A stretch of 64,000 nt of DNA. It comes from Branchiostoma floridae. Lineage: Eukaryota > Chordata > Leptocardii > Amphioxiformes > Branchiostomatidae. The notes under the pieces are model-generated. The model was given only the letters and a program-made list of their open reading frames with translations. It ran no database searches and had not been told where the DNA came from. The position numbers and the translations under genes are program-made. Shown here piece by piece: positions 8,854 to 21,700 of this stretch; the first letter of the stretch is position 1, and each line of letters starts with the position of its first letter. Location: assembly GCF_000003815.2 (NCBI RefSeq), contig NW_023365795.1, positions 44,746 to 108,745 of the forward strand. Direction: 5' to 3'.

Positions 8854-10017
8854 GGTAGATTTGCTTTGCAAACAAACAAGGTACAAACATCATGTCTAGC
8901 AAAGTGAAAGAAAATTACAGAACACAGTAAAACTGGACTATGCATTATCTTGCAGTGTCCATGCAGAGATGTATCAAACAGAAACAATAACGACGCAAAT
9001 ATTTTTGATGTTTGTAATCAAATCCTTCATCCAAAGAGGCTATGTAAGATGTTAGTTCATATACATTATGGAAGCCATCTTCGCATACTACAAACCAAAA
9101 ACTTTTGTACATGTCAACTTCGGTCACATTTGATACTAAATCATAGAAATTCTCATAATAGCAGAATCATTTACAAAATACATGTCTTACATATATTTCA
9201 TACTAAATAGCAAAATAATAATTCTATATATTATAAGTCTTTTTCACAAATATGATGTATAATTGTCTAAGTAAAATCTGGACTATCATCAATCATATGT
9301 CCAATAACAAGAAGTTTTACATATAACATTAAACCTGTTTGCAAGATTGTCTTGAGATTGGCAAGCAATAACCTGAAAAAAGGTGATTCTGAAGTACTGG
9401 AATGCCTTGGCATTTCTTACCTAGTCAGGTTTCAAACTCTACATGAGAAATACACTCATAGCTTAGTTAGTACACAATTGTTATTTTCAGTCACAGCAGA
9501 GACTGTTGTATGCTTCTCTTTAACCAATCATAGATTCACAGATTCACTGAATAAACGCACTAAAAACACTAAGATTAAAATCAAATCATCTTCTAACTAT
9601 GCAACAATTCTTGTCCACAAGATTTAAATCTTCAACCAAATCATTGTCCTATTACCTCAACTGTAACACAACTAACTGGAATGTCGAACCATTAGAAATC
9701 AGAAATGCAAATGCAACATATCTACTGTTGTTAGAGCTCGAGTTGTAAGTACGGACGCCTTATCTAGGTTATACATGACTAGTTTATTATGTAAGCTATG
9801 TACATAGAGTAGCTAGTCAGGATCAAGGTAGCAGGTGCCATGCCTCTATACACACGTTATCGTTTGGCATGTTAGTACGTATTGCACGTTGTCTGTTATC
9901 CAGTTTGGGATGTCTGCTTTGTACCGTAGATGGCTACAAGCCCATTGGAGCTGAGTAAACCCCGTAAATGTCAATTAGAAGGGTTTAGAAATGACTGAAA
10001 AAATTATTCTGTGTTTC

Positions 10018-10100
10018 CAGTGTAGCAGGCCAAAACACCCCCCCTGACAGAATATACCCGAGTACATTCTGACCAGGGGTATGTTCTGGCATGCTACACC
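10018..10100. repeat. 80-bp inverted-repeat family, copy 1
   Basis: GTGTAGCAGGCCAAAACA at the left is matched in reverse complement by the right end (GGTATGTTCTGGCATGCTACAC). The whole segment is alignable with the reverse complement of 37785-37866. Confidence 0.6.
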
Positions 10101-11783
10101 AGATTGAGTATGAATCAATATTTCCATCCACCACCCATCAGCAACATTTTGTACCTTGACTAAGACAATTTGTTGCTACTTTACGTTAAACAAAGTCATA
10201 ACCTTCTAAAAACCTTTCAGATGGGGAATTTTGACCTTTTAACAGTTTTTCTTTAATAATTGATGTAGAGGGGGTTTAAGAAGCTCTGGCCATCTTGCAA
10301 AGTGTCTTAGTGCATGCTGACTTGAGAAAAGAACTGTCTTATCACTTGAACCTCAATGAAACACCTGAAGTTCACGTCATCAGGGCAGAAGCTTGAAAAG
10401 CTAGGAGAGAAAAAACCTCCAGCCCTGAGGCATCGCCAAAAACAAGATACAATGTATCTATGTCTTCAGGTGATTTCAAGATGTTTTCACAGATTGTTCA
10501 AAAGGACAGGTTCTCAGCCAGCAGCACTTCCACACATGAGTTTCTGGTAACATTGCTTCCTGTTTCACAGAGTATATTGTTTTATATACGTCTGGCTGCT
10601 TCTATTGTGAGAAGTATCCTTACGATATATAAGGTGTATACAGTATTTCCTGGACTATATGACAAAGGGTGCTGAGAGTATTTGCTGTCTTCATTCTAAC
10701 TTTGGCTTCACCTGGCAACAGCATCTTATTGCTAGGTCCAGATTTTATGCAATTCTTCCCCATATAGTCATTACAAAATGTTGTCACTTCTCTCCTAGGA
10801 GTTTATTGTCTTCATGAACATAATTTCTCTGAAATTCATTGATTACTTTTGTTGCAAGAAGTTTTGTATGGACACTTGTGTCTTGGAAATGTCACTCAAT
10901 TAGTTCAAGCAAGCAACATCATGCCAGGGAGTGTCAGCCAAAGTTAGACGAAACCACAAGCCCTTGTGGTGTACAGACCAAACCTCGTCTTTGTGGCGTT
11001 CCTAATTCTCAAGTGTGCTAGGTTTCTATCACTTAATATGAGTGCGCAGTTCCTACTTGGTGATATCTTACTCCTTATACAATATCTTAAAGTGAGAAGT
11101 TGTCCTTATCCTGTTATTTTGTTCTACATGACTCCTTATCTTATCTAACATGAAGGCATTTTAATTATTTGTATATCATGAGGCACTTTAATTCAACAAC
11201 CCATATACCGTAGAGGCTCTACTGGTAACACGTACATGGTGGAAACCTGACTGGGTTCGAGGTGCAGTCTACAATGGAACTGCCAGGTGGCTCTTTTGCA
11301 CAGCCCTTGTCCATGAGTTGACAATTTGAACAGTATAGGAACAGGTTGAAAATTTTGCTGAATCACAAAGTTGCTTTTTATGTCTTATCAGTTTTATCAT
11401 TTGCAAAATGAACAGTAGCAAGCCTGCTACATTTGATTTAGAGGTAGACTCATGCATGTATTCATGAGTATCTAAAAGACTAAAAATGTTTTGTTTCAAA
11501 ACTGGTTTAAACAACTTTGTACATGTACATATTTTTACATACAGGCCATTGCTTGAAAATTGTTGCTTAATGCTGGTGTCACTCAAAAATACAACAAATA
11601 TTTCCCTACCCTATATTGTCTAAAAGATTTTCATTTTGATAAACTAAAATGTGTGCTCACCCATTAACAACAAAATAACAGAATATTTTTCTTTTTTTCC
11701 AAGATCATTTGTAAATAATCAAAATGCACTTTGCATATGATAGAACTGATAATGCTTCCTGTATGTCCAACAAGCTACACCGA

Positions 11784-11851
11784 AGCAACTGTTGTCTAGC
11801 AACTATCACCTGGCAACTATTGCCCAGCAGCCGCCACCCGGCAACAGCACC
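11784..11851. repeat. 14-bp tandem repeat (about 5 units)
   Basis: Units begin (A/G)GCAAC and repeat every 14 bp: 11784, 11798, 11812, 11826 and 11840. The last unit is partial. Confidence 0.75.
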
Positions 11852-14800
11852 AATGCAGCCCAGCAGGATGGGCACTTTGCGTCTGGTTTTTCCATTTGTC
11901 CTTTGTTTCCACCAGTCTCGTTTGGAACTAATTACGGGTGTTGAATTAAAACGCCCAAGGGCTAGGCTTGCATATATTTAAGTCTATCTTATCAGTATCC
12001 TTATTCCTAACGTCATATTAAGATATTGATATGTCGTCTGCATGCTACCTTGATATGTTGAACTTCATCCTACAGTCCTGACACTACGTCTACGTCTTCG
12101 TATCTCTACCCTACGGGATCAGTATTTACATATCATACAAGAAATCATATAAAATATAGGCAGGTCATTATTTCTGCTTTATGAGGCACTTCAAAAGTCG
12201 TGATAGTCTCATGTTCATACCACAGTTTTTGACACATTCGGGAACTCTGGGCTTCAGGTGGTGAAAATACAGGGAGTCAAGGAACCTAAGAACCCACAAT
12301 TTTGTCTCAGGGCTTTCTTCCCCCTCTTCCAATGCCACAAATGGTTGAGCCCATTGCTATGGAAACAGCTGCAGAGACTGTCCATCACTCCTGTCAATCA
12401 TGTATTTGAGGTAGGTGGGAAGCAGAGATGGATAAATTGATTGAGATGTTGCCTCAACTTTTGGGTTTTGTTCATCAACACGACATGGTTGCCTAACAAA
12501 TGAGTTGTCCTTGCTCAAATTTTATATTTTACTGAAACAAATCAATCATCTCTGCAGAAAATGATAAAGGATTGTACTTGAAGAGTACAAAATGAATAAA
12601 ATAATGACAATAAGAAACAGTGCATCCAGTGATGGGAAATGAGATTGAACCAAATGATAGTTTCTATTATCAAATGATAGGCTCTATTATTATGATGTTT
12701 TGTTGCTTCGAAAATGATTGAGGTTAAAAAGGTAGCTGATGATGCATTATGGCTTACTTCATTTTTTTTTGCATGGAGAGAAGCTTGTTCATGGAACAAA
12801 CAACAAAACAACTTGTGTCTTGATAATTTATCTGCATGCAAAGTATTTCTTTAACATTTGGAGGAGGGGGAAGGGGTGAAGTCTTGCTCCAAAATCTTAG
12901 CTCTTGCTCACATGCATATAATAGATGGGCTTCAATATCTGCATTAGGAAATGCTGTGCTCTGATTGGTTCCCACTCCCTAATCGACCTTTAACCTTTTC
13001 CTGAAGATGAGTCTAGCAGCAGGTGGCCCTGGGCGTCGGTCGACCAATTTCTCTGGCGTCTGCCCAGGCGTTCCTTAAGTTGCTTGTTACACACAAACAA
13101 GTTCAGATCACATTTGGTACTTGCGCCGGGCAAGTAGACATTGACTGCACTTTTTTTGGCTACACAGAAACACCCACTACGATCACACACCCACAACTGT
13201 AAACAGGGCCAGTAGTCTGACATTGCCTCAGCTCAGGGTGGAACCAACAAGTACATAGATATAGACTTGATATCTGCTAAATTGCCAAAAATGCAACAAA
13301 GGCATCTTCAAGCAGATGTTGGGTAAGAAAACCGTGTTTTGTGACTTCTCCATTTTTCTGACATTCGATGTTTCTGTCTGAGAAAAAGGGGGCAGTCTGA
13401 AAACATGACAATTTACCATCCTGACATCTGCTTGAAGATAACATTATTTTATGTAAGAAAATTTGATAACAATCTATGTAAAATTTGACAGATTCTTCTT
13501 CTGAAATAGCATAGAAGGCAATGATATAAAGGGAGTAAGCTAGAATAAAGATGAATTTGAGTTGATAAAAGCTGCTACAGTCTACACTAAACTGCAATTA
13601 TGGACTTGAGAATAACTACATAAAGTTCAGCACTAGGGACAGGGGTGCTTTTGTATGTGGGAAGAAGTCATCACCAAGGCAAGGTCTAACTGCATATAGT
13701 ATGTTGGCTGAAATCAGCATATTTGAGTTATTTCAAACAAACAATTGTACAAGTGCACCTACATGCATTTATGTTGAAACCAGTGCCATAGTTAGCAATT
13801 TCATGTTGTGCTAGAAGCACGGTATATGTACATAACTTTTCCACAGCAGATTGTCTTTTTGGATAGCAAAATAGCGATGTCTCATTATTGGGAAATAAGA
13901 AGTCTATAGAAGTACTGAATGGCTTCAGGATTCTGAGGCAATGTCAGCTAAGTATATGTTAGGTATTTTCAGGAGTACATGGTTAGCTGTCAGAAGAGTT
14001 ATCAATGTCACATCACAGCACTCTACAGTATTAGGTCATCGTCACTGCGATTCTATACCTCGAAGCAGAAATAATGACCTTCAACCCTAGATTTGACCTT
14101 GAACATAACAAGTTAAGAATATTCTTCGCCATGGAAGAAAATTTTTTACGATCAACCTTTTCTGCTCGTTCGCCTGATTTGTCTCCAGAAAGTAGTGCAA
14201 CCAACAATTCACGACAACGAGAGGTAATCTTAGCTAGGGATGGGGTAACAGGTAACGCAACACACACACAAAATTGCCCCTTCAGGGCAAACTATCACAT
14301 TACATCATGGGTTGAACATCACAAACACATTGATAAACAGTAAATATGCTATCAAAATAAAGATTTTCCCACAAGTTTTTGTGGTTGTCTTCAACTCTTT
14401 TTCTCTCTCTCTTAGTCTCAAGATCTTCCTACCCCCATCTTCCTTGAAAGCCATCTTGCTTGTTCTGCTTCTAACACTAGAGAGGTTTCCTTAAGTTCCA
14501 GTAGGTCTTTTTGGAAAGCTTTAAGTACTTGTATCTTCTAGTCACCTCTAAACATGTTTAGGTAGATGCTACCTCTCTTCCCTTTTCCAGAAGGGAAGGT
14601 CTTTTATTCGTTACTTTTGTTCCAATGTTCTTTGGGAGCTACACTGTTACTGTTATCTTCACTTGTATCTCTTCCTTCCTCCAGACTGGCAAGTCTTTAA
14701 GTTTTAATGCCTTTCCTTGTGCCATCAGTCAACTTAGCATCCTATGTAGTTCAATAACTTTGACCGGAATTGTAGAGGAATTCCCCAGATCTCGTCCAAA

Positions 14801-15004
14801 ATTGTCACGTTTTCCTGGCACGTCATACACACATGGAACGTTTTTTTTCGTGTCATGTAATCACCTCACCAGCTTCCGTCAATACATCAACATGGCTTTT
14901 ACATTGGTGGCATGTCTTTGTTACCTCCAAGAATACAAGAGGCCTGTAAATTGTCTAATAACACTAGATTTAGACATGCTGATGCCTAGCTGTGAGGATA
15001 GCTG

Positions 15005-15010
15005 TTTATT
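15005..15010 (-). terminator. ADAR: Candidate ADAR poly(A) signal
   Basis: AATAAA on the minus strand lies about 470 nt after the stop codon. It is the nearest canonical hexamer I found. A longer 3' UTR reaching the signal at 8848 is also possible. Confidence 0.35.
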
Positions 15011-15481
15011 ATACTATATCTGGGTGCAGCTTAGGTCAAAGCTCGTGGAACAGTTCTACTGCCCCATATAGTGTTATTGCCTGAATACTTTCTATGGCAA
15101 AGGCATCCCCACATCTGTCGTAATTGTAACATCCACCTGTTTTAGACAGGACCCCATCAGCTTGTCCAAAATCATTCTCTTCTTATTACAATTCTTGAGC
15201 ACCATAACGAAAACCATTTGCCGACATTGCACAAAGTCATTGCTTCATTCCGCACTAGGCCATTTCTCTACTCTAAGTCTTGGTTACAATGTTTGTGCAA
15301 TTTACGGTGATTTGATGGTTTGTGTTGTTAGTTATGATATACCAACATGCATATATACAGTCACGCATACATACTTTTTTTTTATATCATAGTCAAAGCT
15401 TATAGGTAGGAGGCTATGAAAGGACCCAGTATATACACTATTGTAAGCCACCACCCTATTGGTCAACTTAACTGCAGGTGT

Positions 15482-15737
15482 TCACTTCAGGTCATTGGAA
15501 TCGTCCATTTGGAACATCTCTTCCTCGGGAGGCTTTTGCATCCACTTGCCATAGCCGTTCTTTTCGCAGACTTCGAAGAGAGCAGCCTTGGCCTTCTGAA
15601 ACTCCTTGGCCATCAGCTTGGCCTGATGATAGGTCTTCGCGGTCAGGAGGTCGTCACGATTCATCTTGGAGCACAGAGTGCGGAAGAGGACGTAGAGGGA
15701 GGATTTGGAAACCTTGGATACAGGATGGCAGCCATAC
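15482..15737 (-). CDS. ADAR: ADAR last coding exon
   Basis: One nt, 84 codons and a stop ending at 15482. It contains [13 protein letters not shown], the helix [19 protein letters not shown] and the ADAR hallmark [13 protein letters not shown]. It ends in an acidic tail. The acceptor is TTTCAG. Confidence 0.95.
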
Positions 15738-18700
15738 CTGAAACACAATGTCCAACCTCAGTTTTAACATCACGTCTATACTGGTAAAGGTAGTCAGACC
15801 TGGGTTTGGAAACATTACCGTGGCGTAAGTGGGACTACCACGCAATGAAAACTAGTATGCAAGACTGTGTACATGTGTCCCTACCTCTCCACACATTTGC
15901 CCTTGGTGCTGTCGATGACCTCCGCAATGTCCTGCCCCAGGCACCAGTTGATGGAAAGGGGTTTTGTCTTCTCGGTCTCCCGAGGGGGGCTAAAGGTCAT
16001 TACCCGACCAACCTGGAAAGGCAGAGTCAAAGGTCAAAGTTGAAATGTCACAAAAATGAAAACATGATCATGACTAACTGGGCAATGCAACAATGACTAT
16101 GCAAAAAAGCAGTTTCTCAAGCAACAGGATATGGTTTTGGAAACGGTCAGACATTTCAGTTGGCATCCACCATCTTTTATCAGTGTCACTGGTCTCTGTT
16201 GGCAGTTTTGGTCTCAGGGGACATGTACAGTTAATATGGTATCCCATGGTGAGAGGAATGTTGAGATTGACACATACCTGTGGATGGTTGAGTTTGTAGT
16301 TGGGCGGCAGGAGGGACTGGATCTCAACATCTCCGCGTGCCCAGCGGCAGCACACAGCGCGCGTCAAATGGCCATGGATGTACATCATGCCTAGCAGAGA
16401 GAAACACAAAAATACATCATTCTCCATCGTCATTCAACCTCTCATCAACATGTGCATAGCAATGTAGCATACTGCTTTTTCAGCAACTTAACAAAGACAA
16501 CAAGCTATTCTGCAAAAATGGAAATTAGACATACCCTCAGGTAGTTTCTCTTTTTTTTTGAGGGTTAAAGTTGAAAGCTTGATTTTAGTTTTGTTATCCC
16601 TTGAGGAAGGGAATGTGTTTTTTTTGCTGGCATGCCTTGCCAGTGATGTATGGTGTTACATCAGGTCAACGTGTTACTTGTGGCTATTCCATCTGAAAAC
16701 TTCAAGTAGGGACAAATCAGAAACTTTTCAATACACAGCAGAGGAAGATTCCATGAGAAAAGATAGTGGGGGAGGGGTGGCAACAGGGCTGTCTCCAGAA
16801 ACTGTAGAGGGATCAGTGTACAAAATACTTTTCTGAGCCAGGTTGCACATTGTGCATTGTGCAACCTGGGACAAAAACTAGGCTGCACAACTGCATTTCA
16901 AGTTGCACCACCTACAATTCACTAACTTCTGAAAAAAAGGTACAATACATATTACTACATTTTTGACTAATATGAAATGGAGCTGCCACAGTCCATTTAT
17001 TTCTTCCAAGTAAATTGATAACAAAATCGAGTTCTGAGGATCAAAATCTAAGTTACACCCTGTGCAACCTGAGTTTAGAAGTAAGTTGCACCAAGCAAAA
17101 AGTGGTTGCAGTGTGCAAGTGTGTATTTTGCACGATGGGGATGGAAATTTGTTAAAATGGACAAATATTACACCTCGAGCATACAAAATCTCCAAACTTT
17201 GCAACATGAAATTGATGCAAATGTCTTTTTTTCAGCTTGATAGATTTAGCAACAAAAATTAACAACATGGGCTTCAGAACAAGTGGGACAGAAAAAAAAT
17301 TAAAGCTGGAGACAGCCAGAGGAAGTTTCGATCTGTGGCTGGAGAGAACATGATGGAGTTGGAATGGGAGGTCCAAGGAATTGATGTAAAAGGAGTGACG
17401 CCATGAAAAATTTCAGTTTACCCTGGCTGAACTTCTGAAATGGAATAGCTGCGAGTGAAAATCAGATTCTTGGAATATGTCTCTGTCTTCAGTCGTGTAT
17501 TTGTCTCAAGAAGGTGTCAGAAGTCACTTTGAGACTTTGTAGTTATGTTGAAAAAAACAGTTACTGTTTTGGAGTCAGATTTAGACTGGGTATCAGTCTT
17601 GTTGGACTGCTTCCCACTCCATAGATGGCAGGGAGTGAGTGGAAGTCATCAGTAAAAGGCCCAACAAGACTGGTACCCAGGCTAGATATGGTCAGAAAGG
17701 GCAAAGATGTAACAGAAAACATCACAAATGGAAAGGCAAAGTCAAGAAATGGGGATAACAAGGAAAATCAGATGGAGATTGAATGATGAAATCAGAGTAA
17801 ATAAATCAGAGATATTACAAAAGGCATGCAGGTATGAGTAGAGATGAAATGATGGGTTAAATGAACTTCTGCAAGTGGACCATCAGCACAAAATCTCCTG
17901 GCATCTACAATTAATCGATAAAGACGTCTAAGCTGACTGTACAGGCATAAAAAATTTTACAATAGCCAGCAAAATGTTGTAACAGTCATTGATAGACACT
18001 CAGGAAGACGAGTCATTTTCCCTGGGTATTTGACCCATGAGAAATGTTATATATTTTGTACCAAGTGACTCCAACTAATAATTCTTTCAACAAAATTTTG
18101 CCCTTTAAGCAGAAAATACCATTTATTCATGACTATACAGAATTAAGTCATTTGTACAATGTAACCTTGTTCTTTCATGACATTTTTTGTACATCAAAAT
18201 CTCTTGATTTGAAAATGCATCAAAGTTCTTTGCAATTTAGTTCACAAAAAGGAGAGTTGTGTGAGCCACTTGCAGAGAGAAATCAGAAATGACAGAAGAA
18301 ATGACAGAATGGTGGAGGAATGGAGTGAAAGCAGGTTGCAGGGTGAAGACTTGAAAGGGAGGGTTTCTGACTCTGTCGGCGGGAAAGATAGATCCGTCGT
18401 TGTCGGCGGTTCTTCCCTGGACAACTTATCGCACCTGTGTACAGAGATAGAGATAAAGAACCAAGGAAAACAATCATACAATCCTCCCTCTGCATACTGT
18501 AAATCTTAAAATGTTTGCAGTGATTTTATTTTTGAGGTGACCTCTCCAGGATGAATTCATTGCAGCGGAAATGTATTTCCCTTACTGTACTATGGACAGA
18601 ATTGCTTCAACTGCAAAATTTGAAACACAACAAAAACCTCATTTTTCATCAAAACTTGAAATAAAATCACTGCAAATTTATTTACAGTATATCATGGTTA

Positions 18701-21700
18701 TATTTGTAGATAAACTGTTACTTGGATTCCATAGTTCAATGACACAATCAGTTGAGCAAAGACTAGCGTAACTGAGCAAATCAAACATGCAAGAAATGGG
18801 ACATCGAGTGGAAAAGGTTTTTGCAGCATTATAAGATTACATGCAACTGAAGTTTGTCTTTGAACTATGGACTTCTATCTACAATTTAAGCATATGACAA
18901 GAGTTAATCATTATGCGCACACTAATGTAATTGTTCTTTAGGTGGTTATCTTAAAATGGTCAGTTAGTCAGATGATCAAAAAATTATAATCACGGTGCAA
19001 TGGACTTTGTAGTTGAGTATCTTTTATAGGATGGTTTAATTATGTTTTGAGAATTATTGAACCATTACACTGGTTTGTAGAAATGAGTCTATTATTCATG
19101 TACACCGTCTTTGGCCACATTCCTTTTATTCAACCTTACCTGGCTTGTACTGCATCTATGTTATGTTTCATACAGTAATCAATAGAGTGATTTTCTTCCA
19201 CTTGATATTGATTAAAGCTGTGACCACAAAGGGAATGGAAATGAGACACAAGCCCTATTTCACACTAGTCTTGTCACACCCTTAACATATTTGTTGCTAT
19301 TGTACATGATTTCTGGAGTTAAACTTTTACAAATTCCACAGGCTTTGTGTCCTTTGGCACAATCCAATGACAGAGATATATTTTTGTACCTGCTTTATTA
19401 AAGTGACACATTCCATTCATTTTAGACCTGAATGTGTTTTATGTATACCCCCTCAACCAGCTACCAACAACTCATAATTTTTAATAACAAATCAATAACT
19501 CATTAACCTGACTGCTACCCGTCCCCTCCAACTCTTTGGTCTCTGTACCCCAGTTGGAAAATAAGGTTCTTCAAGCTGAAAGGCCGCTGGGCTGGTGTCA
19601 CATGTTTATGTGCTGAGACATGACTTTGTGCAAATTCAAGATCAATGTATTCAATGAGATGTGTTTGATGTATTCAAAGTTAACTGACTGCAAGCACTAC
19701 ACTATATACAATGTGTATGATGAAAAACAGATCCCAGAAGCACTATTCTTTCCAACTTTCAATGGTTACATTAGTGAAGCCATGAGCACAATGCATCAGC
19801 ATGAAACAATTTGAGCAGATTAGGTACAACGTATACATTTAATTTGCAATGATAAGTTTGTCACAAGGTTACATCTGATTTTTGCCAAACTATCTGATTG
19901 CTAGCCTTCTATTAAATGAATGTATGAAACAAAATTATAAGGACTGCTAATTGGTAACAAGTTTATTTATTCACAAGCATGATCTATATGGAATTAACAG
20001 CTAACTTATCAGTGAATGTCTGTCACCATTTAAATCTACTTTCCTTAATTGATAACAGACTAGCTAGACACAAAGGATCCCCAAGGTACAACAAAAGGAA
20101 GTTCAGCACCAAGGACAGGCCATCTGTTCTGGAAGATGTTTTTTTTTTAACATTCATGTATAGACCAATGACAACATTAACCCTGGATAACAGTCATGGA
20201 GGAACATGTGATGTAGTGACATACCCAGTGTGACAGAGCTCAGGTACACAGGCTCCAGGAAGTGGGACAGCAGCGCCCCCTGGAGGCCGACCACGTTCCA
20301 GCGGGCGATCTTGTCGCTGCAGGACATGGTGCGGAGACGCTCCCCGCGCAGGACACCGTCCCAGGTCTGGATGGGCGTGTCGGGGTCGATGGGGATAGTT
20401 CCTTCACCTGGACACAACATGTTGTTTCATAGTCATTTATCAAGTTATCCATAGTATCATAGGCTGTCCTGGTTGAATCAATCATTTTCAGATGCCCATA
20501 GAAGCCAGTGACTGTGTAACAGTGCATGGGCACAATGTATAGTCTACTGTTCATGTCTTTCTTCAAATGTGGAAACCGCTAGCTGTTGTTGGTACCCCAT
20601 TTGGCACCTTGGACTGCCTGCATAGCGTTTTTGCTGTACACTTTTGTCACGGTCGAACCATGCTGTGTGGCACGCTTACATAGCTCTACAAAGGCGGCTG
20701 AAAAATCTTGAATAAGATTGATGTCAACTGTCTTTGTTTTGCAAAACTCTGAATTCAGGGGCCTAAGACACAGAAGAGTAGCCCTTTCTCTTTACCTTGC
20801 TCCATCTTTGTCCGGAGTAAGCCTTGTTTCCCGGGGTCGGAGAAGATGGGCGTGTGCTGGATGTTGTCGGACATCTCCAGTGGCTCCTCCACTTCCGACA
20901 CCTGTTCCGTGTCGTGCAGCGAGAACAGCGCGCCATCGCCGCAGGGCGCCGTGCTGATGTAGAGGTGAAAGGTCACGTCTGGTTTAAGCTTGAAGTGCTG
21001 CTTGGAGTCTTCGTCACACTCCTGGAAGATGGAGTTCTCTGGGTCGTCATAGTACGTCAGCAGCTGCTGGTACAGATATCTGGGGAAGGACAACAGTTCA
21101 TTTACCGAGAACCATACAGCAATCTTATTGTTTACATGTAAAAGAAAACTCTTCTGTGTCCGTAGAATTGATATATATCATAGAAAATGAATATTGCAGA
21201 TGATCAATATGTTATAATTTGGTTCAACATTGAAAATGCACACTAAACTTCAAAGTTCAATCAAACATAAAACTAGCAATAACCAAAATTACTCACATCT
21301 AGCATAAGCATTACACAAATACATAGGTTAAATGATGATGTGCATGCACAGAAGTAAACAGACAGGACTGACAAAGACACAACAGAGAGAATGTGACATG
21401 CAGTGAAAAATTCAAATATACTTCAGATATAATTATATATATGAGATGATACAGAAATTTCAACCAATGCATGCTTCACTAACTGCTGAGATGTACATCA
21501 TGTAATGTAGATTGACAAAGCAAGACCAAATCTAGTAAAAGCCAGCAGAGGGTATTTTGCATCTTAATGCTGATGGCAAAGCTGCATTATGACCCCAATC
21601 GATCTATGACGTTGGATGTTGAAATGAAAGTGCTACCATACCGCTGAAGTGGCAGTTTATCATTGCTTACAGGTATACATATATCTAGTACTAACATCAG

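Larger units (their letters stand above)
8854..15481. other. Gene-poor stretch between convergent genes
   Basis: I found no convincing coding exon. The stretch holds an 80-bp MITE-like hairpin at 10018-10100, a 14-bp minisatellite at 11784-11851 and a GC-richer patch at 13005-13225 that is open on both strands without a known motif. It could be a long ADAR 3' UTR, a spacer, or both. Confidence 0.5.
16391..20224 (-). other. ADAR intron between the flipping-loop and HLTR exons
   Basis: This intron is 3.8 kb. It holds a perfect 12-bp-arm hairpin at 16839-16870, an inverted repeat at 17586-17605/17661-17680, a TACTGTAAAT MITE at 18495-18689 and an unexplained GC-richer island at 18250-18440. Confidence 0.7.

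Noticed and set aside
13005-13225. GC-richer patch with open frames on both strands
   Set aside because: Neither frame shows a known motif or clear splice partners; it could be UTR or repeat sequence.
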